DNA from: Acidimicrobiales bacterium
GTDB lineage: Bacteria; Actinomycetota; Acidimicrobiia; Acidimicrobiales; Poriferisodalaceae
Assembly: GCA_009843525.1 (NCBI GenBank)
Contig: VYDH01000009.1
Location: forward strand, 2,020-54,865
DNA length: 52,846 nucleotides
Reading direction: 5' to 3'
Both the position numbers and the translations under genes were made by a program. The notes beneath the pieces are model-generated. The model ran no database searches and was not told the origin of the DNA. It worked only from the letters and a program-made list of their open reading frames with translations. How positions within the stretch are numbered: position 1 is the first letter of the stretch; the number at the start of each line of letters is the position of its first letter. Below are positions 34,191 to 44,100 of this stretch, piece by piece.

Positions 34191-35423
34191 TTAGACGCGG
34201 CGCTCTTGTGCCTCGCGCACGGCGTCATCGGCGATCAGCCCGTCGATCTCGGCTTCTGACATGCCCGCAGCGGTGAGCACTTCGCGGGTGTCTGCGCCCA
34301 GTTTCGGCGACGGTCCGCGAGGGCCGACCTCGGCTTTGGCGAAGCGCATCGGGATGCCGACGCTGCGATAGGGGCCGATGTCGGGGCTGTCGAGCGTGGG
34401 GAACAGGCCGAGCGCCTCGGCCTGTGCGTCGTCGACTACCTCATGCAAACCCAGCACCGGGCCCCAGATGATTCCCTCGGCATCGAAGATCTCGCCCCAC
34501 TGGTCTCGGGTGCGATGTGCCAGTGCCTCATCGATGCCGGCCACGATCTCGGGCATGTGGGCGAACCGGCCGCGAATGTCGGCGAAGCGCTCGTCGTCGA
34601 GCCAGTCGAGCCGCTCGATGACCCGGCACAGCAACGGCCAGGCGCTCTCCTGGGGCATGTTGAGCACCACCCACTTGCCGTCGCCGCAGGGATACCGATT
34701 CGCGGTGGGCACGATCATGTTCTCGCGGGCCCGCTGGCGCAGCGGTGCCCGGTCGACGGCGGTGATGGCGTAGTCGGACGCCTGGGTCCATACCGCTGTC
34801 TCGTACAGCGAGGTTTCCACGACTTGGGCCTCGCCGGTGCGTTCGGCCAGCCGCAGCGCGGCGAGCACGGCGCCCACCAGCGCCAGGCCCGTGGTGTGGT
34901 CGCCCTGGGCGGGGCGCGCCATCGGCACTGCGCCGTCGGGTCCTTCCCGCATGGCGTCGTAGATGCCCGAACGGCCGAAGAAAGCGGTGACGTCGTAGCC
35001 GGGACGCCAGGCCTCGGGACCGCTGGTGCCGTAGCCCGTCAGCGTGGCGTGCACGATGCGCGGGTTGACCGCCGTCACCGTGGCCGAGTCGAGGCCGAAG
35101 CGCTCCTGGCGGTGCGCGAGCAGGTTGCACATGAACACGTCTGCGCCGGCGATGAGCCGGTGGACCGCCTGCCGCCCCTGCGGCGAGCCCAGATCCACGG
35201 CGATCGAGCGCTTGCCGCGGTTGTCCACGTCGAACTGGAAGTCGTAGTCCTTGATCTCCGGCGGCAGCTTCGCCGGGCGGCTGTAACCCCGCATGGGGTC
35301 GCCGTCGAGCGGTTCCACCTTGATGACATCGGCGCCGAGGTCGGCCAGGATCGCTCCCGCCGAGGGCGTGGCCATCCAGCTGTCCACCTCGATCACCTTC
35401 ACATCGTCCAACGGTGCCGCCAT
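34191..35423 (-). CDS. CaiB/BaiF family (class III) CoA-transferase
   Basis: A 410-residue class III CoA-transferase starting MAAPLDDVKVIEVDSWMATPSA. A longer in-frame version was rejected because the extra residues are low-complexity and would cross the divergent SDR start. Blocks: LADLGADVIKVEPLDGDPMRG, DVDNRGKRSIAVDLGSPQGR, ATLTGYGTSGPEAWRPGYD. Catalytic aspartate D175 lies in PAQGDHTTGLALVGAVLAAL. It is distinct from the copy at 14303. Divergent from an SDR gene with 52 nt between, so both may be co-regulated in a degradative pathway; acceptor acid unknown. Confidence 0.93.
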   Translation of the reverse strand: MAAPLDDVKVIEVDSWMATPSAGAILADLGADVIKVEPLDGDPMRGYSRPAKLPPEIKDYDFQFDVDNRGKRSIAVDLGSPQGRQAVHRLIAGADVFMCNLLAHRQERFGLDSATVTAVNPRIVHATLTGYGTSGPEAWRPGYDVTAFFGRSGIYDAMREGPDGAVPMARPAQGDHTTGLALVGAVLAALRLAERTGEAQVVETSLYETAVWTQASDYAITAVDRAPLRQRARENMIVPTANRYPCGDGKWVVLNMPQESAWPLLCRVIERLDWLDDERFADIRGRFAHMPEIVAGIDEALAHRTRDQWGEIFDAEGIIWGPVLGLHEVVDDAQAEALGLFPTLDSPDIGPYRSVGIPMRFAKAEVGPRGPSPKLGADTREVLTAAGMSEAEIDGLIADDAVREAQERRV

Positions 35424-35475
35424 CGGACCTCCAAGCCAGCGTCGAGTCCGGGCCGCGAGATTACGCTGCCGGGCC

Positions 35476-36312
35476 ATGGAACTTGCTGGAAAGGTCGCAG
35501 TCGTCACCGGCGGTGCGAGCGGAATCGGGGAAGCTCTCATCGAGCGCTTCAAGGCTGAAGGGGCGCGGGCAGTGGTGGTTGTCGACCGCGACGAGGCCGG
35601 CGCGCGGGCGGTGGCTGACCGGGTGGGCGGCACGGCAGTCGGGCTCGACGTCACCGACGAGGAGGCCATCAAGACGGTGGTTGCCGACACCGTCGCAGCC
35701 CACGGCGCACTCGACGTGTTCGTCTCCAACGCCGGCTACGTCACCCAGGGCGGACTGGAGATCGCGAACGACGAGATCCAGCGCATGTGGGAAGTGCACG
35801 TGATGTCCCACGTGTATGCGGCACGCGCAGCCGTGCCGGTCATGGTCGAGCGCGGCGGCGGCTACCTGCTGAACACGGCCTCAGCGGCCGGTCTGCTGAC
35901 CCAGCTCGGCTCGTTGCAGTACGCGGTCACCAAGGCCGCAGCAGTGTCGCTGGGCGAGTTCCTTTCCATCACCTATGGCGACAAGGGCATCGTGGTGTCG
36001 ATGCTGTGCCCGCAGGCCGTGGAGACCAACATTCTGGCCAACAGCCCCGACCGCACCGGCAATGGTGACCAGGAGCGCGGCACGCCGGGCGCCGCCGCCG
36101 GCGACGGTGTCCTGCAGCCGTCACAGCTCGCGGACACGGTCATCGAAGCGATGGCGGAGGAACGCTTCTTGGTGCTGCCGCACCCTGAGGTGCAGACCTA
36201 CCGCGAGCGCAAGGCATCGGACATCGACCGCTGGCTGTCGGGCATGCGTCGCTTCCAGTCGCGCCTGTTCGCCGGCGAGGACATCACGCCGGCCGACTGG
36301 CTGCTCGGCTGA
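35476..36312 (+). CDS. Short-chain dehydrogenase/reductase
   Basis: A 278-residue classical SDR. The Rossmann motif is TGGASGIG (11-18), the strand-2 acidic residue VVVDRDE (D37) suggests NAD(H) preference, the NAG motif is N85-A-G, and the catalytic residues are S136, Y149 and K153 (SLQYAVTKAAA). The ATG at 35476 is chosen because MELAGKVAVVTGG is the canonical SDR beginning; a longer in-frame ORF starts inside the divergent gene. The C-terminus (about 225-278) is extended. Substrate unknown; the divergent CoA-transferase suggests alcohol/ketone steps in acid catabolism. Confidence 0.94.
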   Translation: MELAGKVAVVTGGASGIGEALIERFKAEGARAVVVVDRDEAGARAVADRVGGTAVGLDVTDEEAIKTVVADTVAAHGALDVFVSNAGYVTQGGLEIANDEIQRMWEVHVMSHVYAARAAVPVMVERGGGYLLNTASAAGLLTQLGSLQYAVTKAAAVSLGEFLSITYGDKGIVVSMLCPQAVETNILANSPDRTGNGDQERGTPGAAAGDGVLQPSQLADTVIEAMAEERFLVLPHPEVQTYRERKASDIDRWLSGMRRFQSRLFAGEDITPADWLLG

Positions 36313-36354
36313 AGACGGGGACGGGCCCCGACACCGACTCAGACTGCCGCAGCT

Positions 36355-36942
36355 TCAGACTGCCGGGCGCTTCGGGCGTCGAGCCACGAGGCGCGCCTCG
36401 TGGCGGTTGTCGAACCAGTCCTCATCGAGGCTGATGGTCTCGAGTCCGCGGCACAGTTCGGGCAGCTCGCCCCGCTCCACCAAGTAGGCGCGGCCCGGGC
36501 GCGCGTTCCGGAGCAGATTGTCGACCGTCGCGATCTGCACGAACGCGATGCCGCCCGGAACGAGCAGTGCGCGCAGTGCGGCGAGCAACGGCCGGTGCAG
36601 GAAGTTGGCGCACACCGCGGCCTGCCAGCCGTGACCGCGGCCCAGTTCTGCGGCGGTCGGAAGCGGTTCAGCCTCGAGATCGGCTTGCCGTGTCTTCAGC
36701 GGCAGGCCGCGGTTGGCTGCCGCGCTGCGGGCGATCTCGAGTGCCCGCCCCGAGACGTCGACGAGCGTCGTCTCGATGTTCTGTTCCGCAAGCCACAGCG
36801 CTGTGCCGCCCGTGCCTCCGGCGAGATCCACCGCGGTCGGGCAGCCGGCCAGCAGATCGGCATGACCCGTGACGAACTCCGACGCCGGCCCCGGTTCGCG
36901 CGCATCGGCGTACTTGGCGTCCCAGCGCTCACCGGCGCTCAC
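36355..36942 (-). CDS. Class I SAM-dependent methyltransferase, TehB-like
   Basis: A 195-residue methyltransferase. Motif I reads AVDLAGGTGGTALWLAEQ (SAM binding), followed by the acidic ribose contact in TTLVDVSGRALEIAR, motif II QAAVCANFLHRPLLAAL and motif III LLVPGGIAFVQIATV. I chose the GTG at 36942 (VSAGERWDAKYAD), because the further upstream in-frame sequence runs into the livM gene and looks non-coding; the ribosome site is weak, so the start is uncertain. It lies 52 nt downstream of livM on the same strand. Target unknown. Confidence 0.82.
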   Translation of the reverse strand: MSAGERWDAKYADAREPGPASEFVTGHADLLAGCPTAVDLAGGTGGTALWLAEQNIETTLVDVSGRALEIARSAAANRGLPLKTRQADLEAEPLPTAAELGRGHGWQAAVCANFLHRPLLAALRALLVPGGIAFVQIATVDNLLRNARPGRAYLVERGELPELCRGLETISLDEDWFDNRHEARLVARRPKRPAV

Positions 36943-36994
36943 GTCTCGTACACCGGAGCCGCTCGGGCGCGGCGGCTGCGCGCGTGAAAGGCAG

Positions 36995-37993
36995 TCATGC
37001 GTCGTAGGACCGGACGGCGCGCGCCCGGCGGCTGCGTGCGTAGGCGGCCACCAGCAGCAGTGCCGCATACAGGAAGAACTCCGACTTCACGAAGCCGATC
37101 CAGCCACCTTGGGTCACCCAACCGGGACGATCGACAAGCCAGACGGGCAGGAGCACCAGGACGGTCGCTGCGGGCACAGTCATGATGAGCCGGCTACCCC
37201 CGATCGCCGTGCTGCCGAAGGCGATCGTCAGAGCGAACAGCTTGATCGACAGCTCCTCGGGATACAGCGACTGGTCGTTGAAGTTCACCGGGATCAGCAT
37301 GAGGCCGCCGGCCAAGCCGGCGAGACCGCTGCTGAGGCTCACCCCGGCTAGGCGCAGGCGGTACACCGAGACACCGAACGTCGCAGCCGCGGTCGGCTCG
37401 TCTCTGGTGGCGACCAGCGCACGGCCGATCGGCCCCGTCAGCAGGCCATGCAGCAGCCAGAAGGCGACCGCCACCCAGACCACCACCACCCAGAACTCCC
37501 AGATGTGCTCATCGTTCGGTGCGATGCCTGTCCAGCCCGGCGGGATGAACTCGCCGTCGAGGGTGACCGGCAGCGGACCGTCGAGTTGGCGCAGCACGAT
37601 CGGGAACGCCACAGCTGCCGACAGGGTCAGCAGCGCCAGGTACGCCTTCGGCAAACGCAGCGCCGGAACGCCCAGCAGGGCACCCACCGCGCAGCCCGCA
37701 GCAAAGCCGGCCAGCGGCATCAGCATCGGTGGCAAGCCGAAGTCGTTCACTGCATGCAGCGCTGCGTAGGCGCCGACGCCGGTCAACGCGCCATGGCCCA
37801 CCGACAGCAGCCCCATCCGGTGCGTCAGCAGCCAGAGTCCAGCGAACACAAGGCAGAAAGCTGCGAGCTGGGTGACGTCGGTAAGGAAGGTGGACGAGGC
37901 GCGCAGCGGCACGATGACGACCAGCGCCGCTAAGACCACGAGCGATGTCGCGGTGAGCAGCGCAGGCCATGGTGCTGAGTCGTCGTCCGTCAT
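36995..37993 (-). CDS. livM: Branched-chain-type ABC transporter permease LivM
   Basis: A 332-residue membrane permease of the LivM type. The hallmark segments RMGLLSVGHGALTGVGAYAAL, YLALLTLSAAVAFPIVL and GRALVATRDEPTAAATFGVSVYRLRLAGVSLSSGLAGLAGGL are all present. The loop QLDGPLPVTLDGEFIPPGWTG is the usual periplasmic insert. The start overlaps the livH stop by 4 bp. No livG, livF or livK gene is visible within the window, so ATPases and the binding protein must come from elsewhere or the system is incomplete. Ligand could be amino acids, urea or other amides. Confidence 0.92.
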   Translation of the reverse strand: MTDDDSAPWPALLTATSLVVLAALVVIVPLRASSTFLTDVTQLAAFCLVFAGLWLLTHRMGLLSVGHGALTGVGAYAALHAVNDFGLPPMLMPLAGFAAGCAVGALLGVPALRLPKAYLALLTLSAAVAFPIVLRQLDGPLPVTLDGEFIPPGWTGIAPNDEHIWEFWVVVVWVAVAFWLLHGLLTGPIGRALVATRDEPTAAATFGVSVYRLRLAGVSLSSGLAGLAGGLMLIPVNFNDQSLYPEELSIKLFALTIAFGSTAIGGSRLIMTVPAATVLVLLPVWLVDRPGWVTQGGWIGFVKSEFFLYAALLLVAAYARSRRARAVRSYDA

Positions 37994-38952
37994 GTCTGCA
38001 GTGCCCCGCGGGCGGCCTTGCGTGACAGCAGGCCCGACGGGCGCACCGACAGCACCACGATGAGCACGCCGAGCGCCCACACCAGCGTGACCTGGCTGTC
38101 GATGAAGCCGACGTAGCCAGCCATCATCGTCTCGGCGAATGCGAACAGGTAGCCCCCGGCGAGCGCCAGCGCCGGGCTGCGGAGGCCGCCGAGGGTGGCC
38201 GCTGCGAGACCGAAGATCAGGAGGCGCTCCATCATGTCGGGGCGCACGTTGAGCTCGCCCGCGATGAGCCCGCCGGCCAGCCCGCCCAAGGCTGCGGCTA
38301 CCGCCCATCCGCCCATCACCACCCACTCCACCCTGATGCCCACGAGCGCAGAGCTGTCGCGATTGGACGTGATCGCCCGGAATGCGAGGCCGACCTTGGT
38401 GGTGCGCTGAATCAGCGCGAGCAGGCCGATGGCCGCCAGCATCGTGAGTGTCAGCCCGATCGTGTCGAACCACAGCCGAGCACCGCCGATGATGAACCGG
38501 TCGGTGTGCTCCTGCGGGAACGGCGAGCCGAGGAACCGCTGGCGACCGCCGAAGTGCTTGACCACGAACACGCCGATGAGCAGGTAGAGCCCGAGCGTCG
38601 CCCCGATGGTCGGTACGGGATCGCCGCGCATCGGCCGGATGACCGTGTATTCCAGAAGAGCGCCGACAGCGGCGGACACGACGACCGCGCCGGCGACCGC
38701 CGCCCAGATCGGCCACGGCGTTGCGAAGGGAGTCAGCCAGCCCGAGAACGCCACGCCGGGATCCGCCCCTGCAGCGAATACCACCGCTATGTACGCGGAG
38801 AGCATTGCCATCTGGCCCTGCGCGAGGTTCAGCACCCCGGTCGAGCGGAACACCATCGAGATCGCCACCGCCAAGGCTGCGTACGCGGAGCCGTTGGCGA
38901 ACGAGTCGAAGACCCGCTGCAGGAACAGGGTCACGGCCGCAGATTGTGTCAC
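37990..38952 (-). CDS. livH: Branched-chain-type ABC transporter permease LivH
   Basis: A 320-residue LivH permease with GTG start at 38952. Typical blocks are SFANGSAYAALAVAISMVFRSTGVLNLAQGQMAMLSAY, GLAFRAITSNRDSSALVGIRVEWVVMGGWAVAAALGGLAGGL and the end LVWALGVLIVVLSVRPSGLL. About eight hydrophobic segments. It starts 49 nt from the divergent mtaD gene, so a bidirectional promoter occupies 38953-39000. First gene of the livH-livM-methyltransferase set. Confidence 0.92.
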   Translation of the reverse strand: MTQSAAVTLFLQRVFDSFANGSAYAALAVAISMVFRSTGVLNLAQGQMAMLSAYIAVVFAAGADPGVAFSGWLTPFATPWPIWAAVAGAVVVSAAVGALLEYTVIRPMRGDPVPTIGATLGLYLLIGVFVVKHFGGRQRFLGSPFPQEHTDRFIIGGARLWFDTIGLTLTMLAAIGLLALIQRTTKVGLAFRAITSNRDSSALVGIRVEWVVMGGWAVAAALGGLAGGLIAGELNVRPDMMERLLIFGLAAATLGGLRSPALALAGGYLFAFAETMMAGYVGFIDSQVTLVWALGVLIVVLSVRPSGLLSRKAARGALQT

Positions 38953-39000
38953 GGGCGGGCGCGTTGACCCCTCGCCGCCCGCCGGTGCGAAGATGAGGCC

Positions 39001-40347
39001 GTGCCGAACGGATCAGCCGGCGTCGCTGTGGGCGCTCGTTACCTCGCCGATGTCGTACTGGCCTGCGACGAGGACTTCTCGATGATCGAGCGCGGGGCGG
39101 TGGACGTGGGGGCCGACGGGCGGCTCGCGTGGGTAGGGGCAGCCTCGGATGCGCCCGCCACCGATGCGCCGGTGATCGACATGGGCGGCCTGCTGATGCC
39201 AGGGCTCGTGAACACTCATGCGCACACGCCGATGACGCTGGTGCGCGGTGCAGGCGATGGGCTGCCGTTGATGGCGTGGCTCACCGACGTGATGTGGCCG
39301 CGCGAGGGGCGCCTGCATCCGGAGGATGTGTGGTGGGGCATGACCCTGGGCTGCGTGGAGATGCTGCGCTCGGGCGTCACCACCACCTGCGAGATGTACG
39401 CCTTTGAGCACGAGGTGATCGATGCGGGCCGTGAGGCCGGCATCCGGCAGGTCATGTGCCCGGGGGTGCTGTCGGTGGCGCACTTGGACGACACCGGGGG
39501 CGTCGCCGATCGCGTCGGCGAGATCGCTGCCGTGCACGACGCGGTGAACGACTCATCGGGCCTCGTCACGATCGGGTTCGCTCCGCACTCGGCGTACGAC
39601 CTTGGCGTAGGAGCCTGCGCGGAGATCGCCGCCGCGGCGCGTGAGCGAGACGCTCTGCTGCACATCCATGTGGCGGAGACCGCCGATGAAGGCGATGCGC
39701 TGGCCAAAGAACACGGCGGTGCCAGCGTGCCGCGCCTGCTGGCCGACGCCGGCGCGCTGGACGGGCGCGTGCTCGCAGCGCACAGCGTTTGGCTCGACGA
39801 TGCCGACCTCGACATCTACGCGTCGACGGGTGTGGCGGTGGCGCACTGCCCGGTCAGCAACATGAAGCTGGGTTCGGGCGTGGCGCGGGTGCCCGAGATG
39901 ATCGACCGGGGCATCACGGTCTCGCTGGCGACCGACGGTCCTGCCTCAAATGACGATCTCGACCTGTGGGAGGAGATCAAGATCGCCTCTTTGCTGGCCC
40001 GGGTCACCTCGCTCGATCCAACCGTGCTGAGCGCGCAGCAGGTGATCTCCATGGCGACCCGCAACGGTGCGGAGGCGCTTGGCCTGCACACTGGCGTGCT
40101 GGAGCCCGGTCGCTGGGCCGACATGATCCGGCTCGACCTCGACGATGTGGCATTCGTTCCGGTCACCTCGCCGCAGGAGCTGGTAGCGCATGTGGCCTGG
40201 GCTGGGGGCAGCCGCCACGTCACCGATGTCTGGGTGGGCGGCGAGCGAGTCGTGGCCGGGGGCGTGTGCCTGACGGTCGACGAGTCGCGGGCTCGCTATG
40301 AAGTGCAGCATCGGGCGCAGCGACTGGCACAGGAGTCGGGGACATGA
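39001..40347 (+). CDS. mtaD: 5-methylthioadenosine / S-adenosylhomocysteine deaminase
   Basis: Metal-dependent amidohydrolase (448 aa) that deaminates MTA (or SAH, adenosine) to the inosine form. GTG start at 39001. Metal and substrate motifs: H73/H75 in VNTHAHTPMTLVRGAGD, LLHIHVAETADEGD, LAAHSVWLDDADL and SLATDGPASNDDLDLWEEI. These match the MtaD/SahH-deaminase group and not guanine deaminase. The stop overlaps the mtnP start (ATGA), so deamination and phosphorolysis are directly coupled. Chlorohydrolases such as AtzA/TrzN share the fold; the operon partner argues against them. Confidence 0.92.
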   Translation: MPNGSAGVAVGARYLADVVLACDEDFSMIERGAVDVGADGRLAWVGAASDAPATDAPVIDMGGLLMPGLVNTHAHTPMTLVRGAGDGLPLMAWLTDVMWPREGRLHPEDVWWGMTLGCVEMLRSGVTTTCEMYAFEHEVIDAGREAGIRQVMCPGVLSVAHLDDTGGVADRVGEIAAVHDAVNDSSGLVTIGFAPHSAYDLGVGACAEIAAAARERDALLHIHVAETADEGDALAKEHGGASVPRLLADAGALDGRVLAAHSVWLDDADLDIYASTGVAVAHCPVSNMKLGSGVARVPEMIDRGITVSLATDGPASNDDLDLWEEIKIASLLARVTSLDPTVLSAQQVISMATRNGAEALGLHTGVLEPGRWADMIRLDLDDVAFVPVTSPQELVAHVAWAGGSRHVTDVWVGGERVVAGGVCLTVDESRARYEVQHRAQRLAQESGT

Positions 40348-41123
40348 GCGACACGGGTGACTACGGCGAAGCAGCCGCGACGGCCGGTGAGCCGGCGCCG
40401 ATCGGCATCATCGCCGGAACCGGCTTCTACGAGCTTCCCGGCCTCACCGATGCCGAGCGTCTCACGGTGAGCACCGACTGGGGCGAGGCCCACGCCATGA
40501 CCGGCGTCTGGCACGGCCGGCGCATCGTCTTCGTACCGCGTCATGGGGGCGACCACTCGATACCGCCGTCAGCCATCAACTACCGGGCGAACATCGCCGC
40601 CATGGCGGACCTGGGGGCGACGGCGATGCTGGCTGTCTACGTCGTCGGCTCGATGGTGCCCGAGCGGGGGACCGGCTCATTCCTGCTCCTCGACGACTAC
40701 CTGGAGTTCACCACGGGCCGTGCTGCCACCTTCTTCGATCAGCCCGGCCACGTGGTGCACACCGACATGACCACGCCGTATGACCCGAGGCTGCGCGCCG
40801 TGCTGGCAGCGGCCGCCGATGCCGAGCACATCGACGTGGCGCAGAGCGCTACGTATGTCTGCACGAACGGTCCCCGCTTCGAGACGCCGGCGGAAATCCG
40901 CATGTATGCCCAGATGGGTGGCAGCGTCGTGGGCATGACGGGCTACCCGGAGGTGGCGCTGGCCCGCGAGGCCGCCATTCCCTATGCGGGAATTGCAGTG
41001 GTGGCCAACATGGCCGCGGGCATGTTCGACGGCGAGATCTCCCATGAAGAGGTGTCCGCAGCCCTCGATGCCACCAAGGAGCCGCTGTTCGCCCTGCTCG
41101 GCCGTGCAGTCTCCATGATCTGA
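40344..41123 (+). CDS. mtnP: MTA/MTI phosphorylase (purine nucleoside phosphorylase family)
   Basis: A 259-residue trimer-type nucleoside phosphorylase. Phosphate and sugar motifs: GIIAGTGFYELPGL at the N-terminus, VPRHGGDHSIPPSAINYRANI, TNGPRFETPAEIRMYAQMG and VVGMTGYPEVALAREA. The base-contacting stretch reads IAVVANMAAGM, placing Asn222 and Ala224 where human MTA phosphorylase has Asp220 and Asp222 that bind the adenine amino group. With mtaD immediately upstream, this suggests methylthioinosine rather than MTA as substrate, giving hypoxanthine and methylthioribose-1-phosphate. The residue argument comes from hand alignment and should be checked. Confidence 0.9.
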   Translation: MSDTGDYGEAAATAGEPAPIGIIAGTGFYELPGLTDAERLTVSTDWGEAHAMTGVWHGRRIVFVPRHGGDHSIPPSAINYRANIAAMADLGATAMLAVYVVGSMVPERGTGSFLLLDDYLEFTTGRAATFFDQPGHVVHTDMTTPYDPRLRAVLAAAADAEHIDVAQSATYVCTNGPRFETPAEIRMYAQMGGSVVGMTGYPEVALAREAAIPYAGIAVVANMAAGMFDGEISHEEVSAALDATKEPLFALLGRAVSMI

Positions 41124-41184
41124 ACGCGGCCTGATCCCACATCGCCATCCGCTACCCGCAGACTGCCGAGAAATAGAGTCCGGC

Positions 41185-44100
41185 ATGATGCCTGCATTGA
41201 CGCTTTCTGTGTTGCCTGGCGGGCTGCGCCGGCGGCTGCGCGGCGGCATGTTGGTGCTCGCTGTGCTAGCGCTCTTCACGGCCCTGCTGGCGCCCATAGC
41301 GTCGGCGCAAAGCCGGTCCATCGGCACCGTTGTCATCGCCAACGGCTGGAGTTCTGCCGACTCGGCCGTCGCCTCGGCCCTCGCAGCCCTCGAGAGCGAC
41401 AACCTGTCCGACGCGGTGGTGCTGTACGCCCGCCGCGATGAGCTCACCACCCGCACAGCGAGCTTCATCCGAAACCGCCAGCCGTCGGCGGTGATCCTGG
41501 TCGGCGGCACGGCTGCGCTGTCGACCGATGTGGAAGAAGAGGTGGTCGCACTGGTCGGCGGCGCCGCAGTCAGGCGGATCGAGGGCATCGACCGCTTCGA
41601 CACGGCCGCGAAGGCGGTGCCGTCGAACGCCACCACGTTCATCGTGGCCAACGGCCGCAGCGCTGCAGACACGGGCGTGGCGGCTGCGTTGGCGGCGACG
41701 AGATCCAACGCGGCTGTGCTGCTGGCCGAAGCCGACAGCCTGACCGAGCCGACCGAGCGCATCATCAGCGAACGGCAGCCTTTGCAGGTCGAATTCGTCG
41801 GGGGCACGGTGGTGCTCGCAGCATCGCTCGCAGACCGTGTTCGAGAGCTCGCTCCGTCGCTGACCAGCGTGCCGCGCCACGCCGGCGCATCCCGCACCGA
41901 TACCGCAGCGGCGGCCGCGCCGGACCTGTCCACCACGGTGGTGATCGCGAACGGGTGGAGTCCAGCCGACATGGGAGTTGCCGCTGCCTATGCGGCCATC
42001 ACCACCGGCGGCGCAGTGCTGTACTCCCAGACGAACTCGCTGACCGCGCCCACCGAGCAGCGCATCGAGCAACTGCGGCCCCGCGCCATCGTGCTGGTCG
42101 GCGGCAACGCGGCGCTCGACCCCAGCCTGCATGCCCGCCTGCGCACCCTCGCCCCCACGGCGGCGCTCCACCGGATCAGCGGGTCGGACCGCATCGACAC
42201 CTCGGTGCGCGCCGCCGCAGGCACGCTGACCGCCATCGGCACCGACCCGCCGGCCGCACCGTCGTCGCTCTCGGCGACTTCGAGGAACCTGAGCTTGGCG
42301 GTGTCGTGGAGAGCACCCACCAGCACCGTGGGGGCCGCGGTCTCGGGCTACGTGGTGGAGTACCGCGCGTGCACGGCCACGCCGGCAACGTGCACGTCCA
42401 GCCCGCAGTGGGGCGGCTGGACCGCCCACGCCCATTCGGGCACCGGCACCAGCACCGCTATCACCGGCCTTGTCAACGACACCGCCTACCAAGTGCGGGT
42501 GCGGGCCCGCAATATCTTCGGGCTCGGCCCATGGTCGCAGATCGTGTCCGGCATACCGATGGTGCAGACAGGTCGGCCCTCGGTGCCGGCCAGCCTGAGG
42601 GTCGAAGCTGCGAACGAGCGGCTGAAGGTGACGTGGGCGCCGTCGACGCCCCCGAGCGGCGGCACCCTCGACGGCTACGAGGTGCAGTACCGCACCTGCG
42701 GCTTGAGCCTGACGTGCGGCAACTGGATACCGCACAGCCATCAGGGCACTGGCACCACCACCACCATCACCAAGCTGAGCAACGGTGTCAGGCACGAGGT
42801 GCGGGTGCGGTCCCGCAGCGGCGCCAGCCAGAGCGCTTGGTCGCCCACGGCGTCTGCAACACCTGAGCAGTTGCCGAGCTTCGAGCGTGCGCCCGACCTG
42901 ACACCGGGCGACAGGCAGATCCTCGTGCAATGGAACGAACCCGGATTCTCCGGGTCGGCCATCACCGACTACGACGTGCAGTACCGGGCCTGCACCGCGA
43001 CCGACGGCAACACGGCCGTGCGGACCTGCGAGCCCGCCGATGATGCGACATGGGGCCGCTGGCGGGCACGCAGCCATTCGGGCACCGGCAAGATCGTCAC
43101 GATCATCGGGCTGGTCAACGGCACCGCATACGAGGTGCAGGTGCGGGCCCGCAATGCCAACGGCGTGGGTCCGTGGTCGACCGCAGGGAAGACCACGCCG
43201 GTCTCGGTGCCGGCACGGCCGAACACCCCGACCCTGGAGGCGGGCCACGAGTCGCTGGTGGTGACCTGGGTTGCGCCGGCGGACAACGGTCTCGACATCA
43301 CCGGCTACGACGTCGAGTACTGCACCGGCACCTGTCCCGCTACCTCAGATGACTGGACGGACGCCAGCGACACTGGCACCGAGACCAGGCACGAGATCGG
43401 AAGTCTCGACAATGGCACGGCCTACAAGGTGCGTGTCCGTGCCATCAACGGCCTCGGCGGTGCGGGCCTAGGCCTGGGCCCGTGGTCGCCGATTCGCACG
43501 GGCACGCCGAGGGCCCTGCCCGACGCCCCGAGCGCGCCAACTCTGGCAGCCGGTGACCGCCAGATCACCGTGACGTGGAGTGAGCCAGCTACCAACACCA
43601 CGACGATCAATGGCTACAACATCCAGTACCGGTCATGCACGGCGACGCCGAGGGATTGCAGCTCGAATCCACGGTGGAGCGGATGGTCGACGAGAACCCA
43701 CACCGACCTCACCAATCTCGAGTACGCGATCACGAGTCTCACGAACGCCGCCAAGTACGAGGTGCGGGTGCAGGCCCGCATTTCCGGCGGCGTCGGGCCC
43801 TATTCCGCAGCTGCAAGCGAAACACCACTCGGCAAACCGGCCAAGCCCGCGACGCCCACGCTGACCCTAGGCAACGAATCGCTGGTGGTGGCGTGGAAGG
43901 CCCCGGCGGACAACGGCGCCGCCATCACCAGCTACGACGTCGCGCGCTGCGTGAGCACGGCGGACTGCAGTCTCGACGGAGACTGGACATCACCGACGTC
44001 GATCACGGGCGACCCGGTGCCGACCACCGCCACGATCTCCGCATTGAACAACGGCACGACATACCGGGTGCGCGTCCGGGCCGTCAACAGTGTGGGCGAC

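Noticed and set aside
41266..43248. 660-codon minus-strand open frame over the CWB2/Fn3 gene
   Set aside because: Arg/Gly-rich translation without domains, opposite a gene with signal peptide and repeated Fn3 folds.
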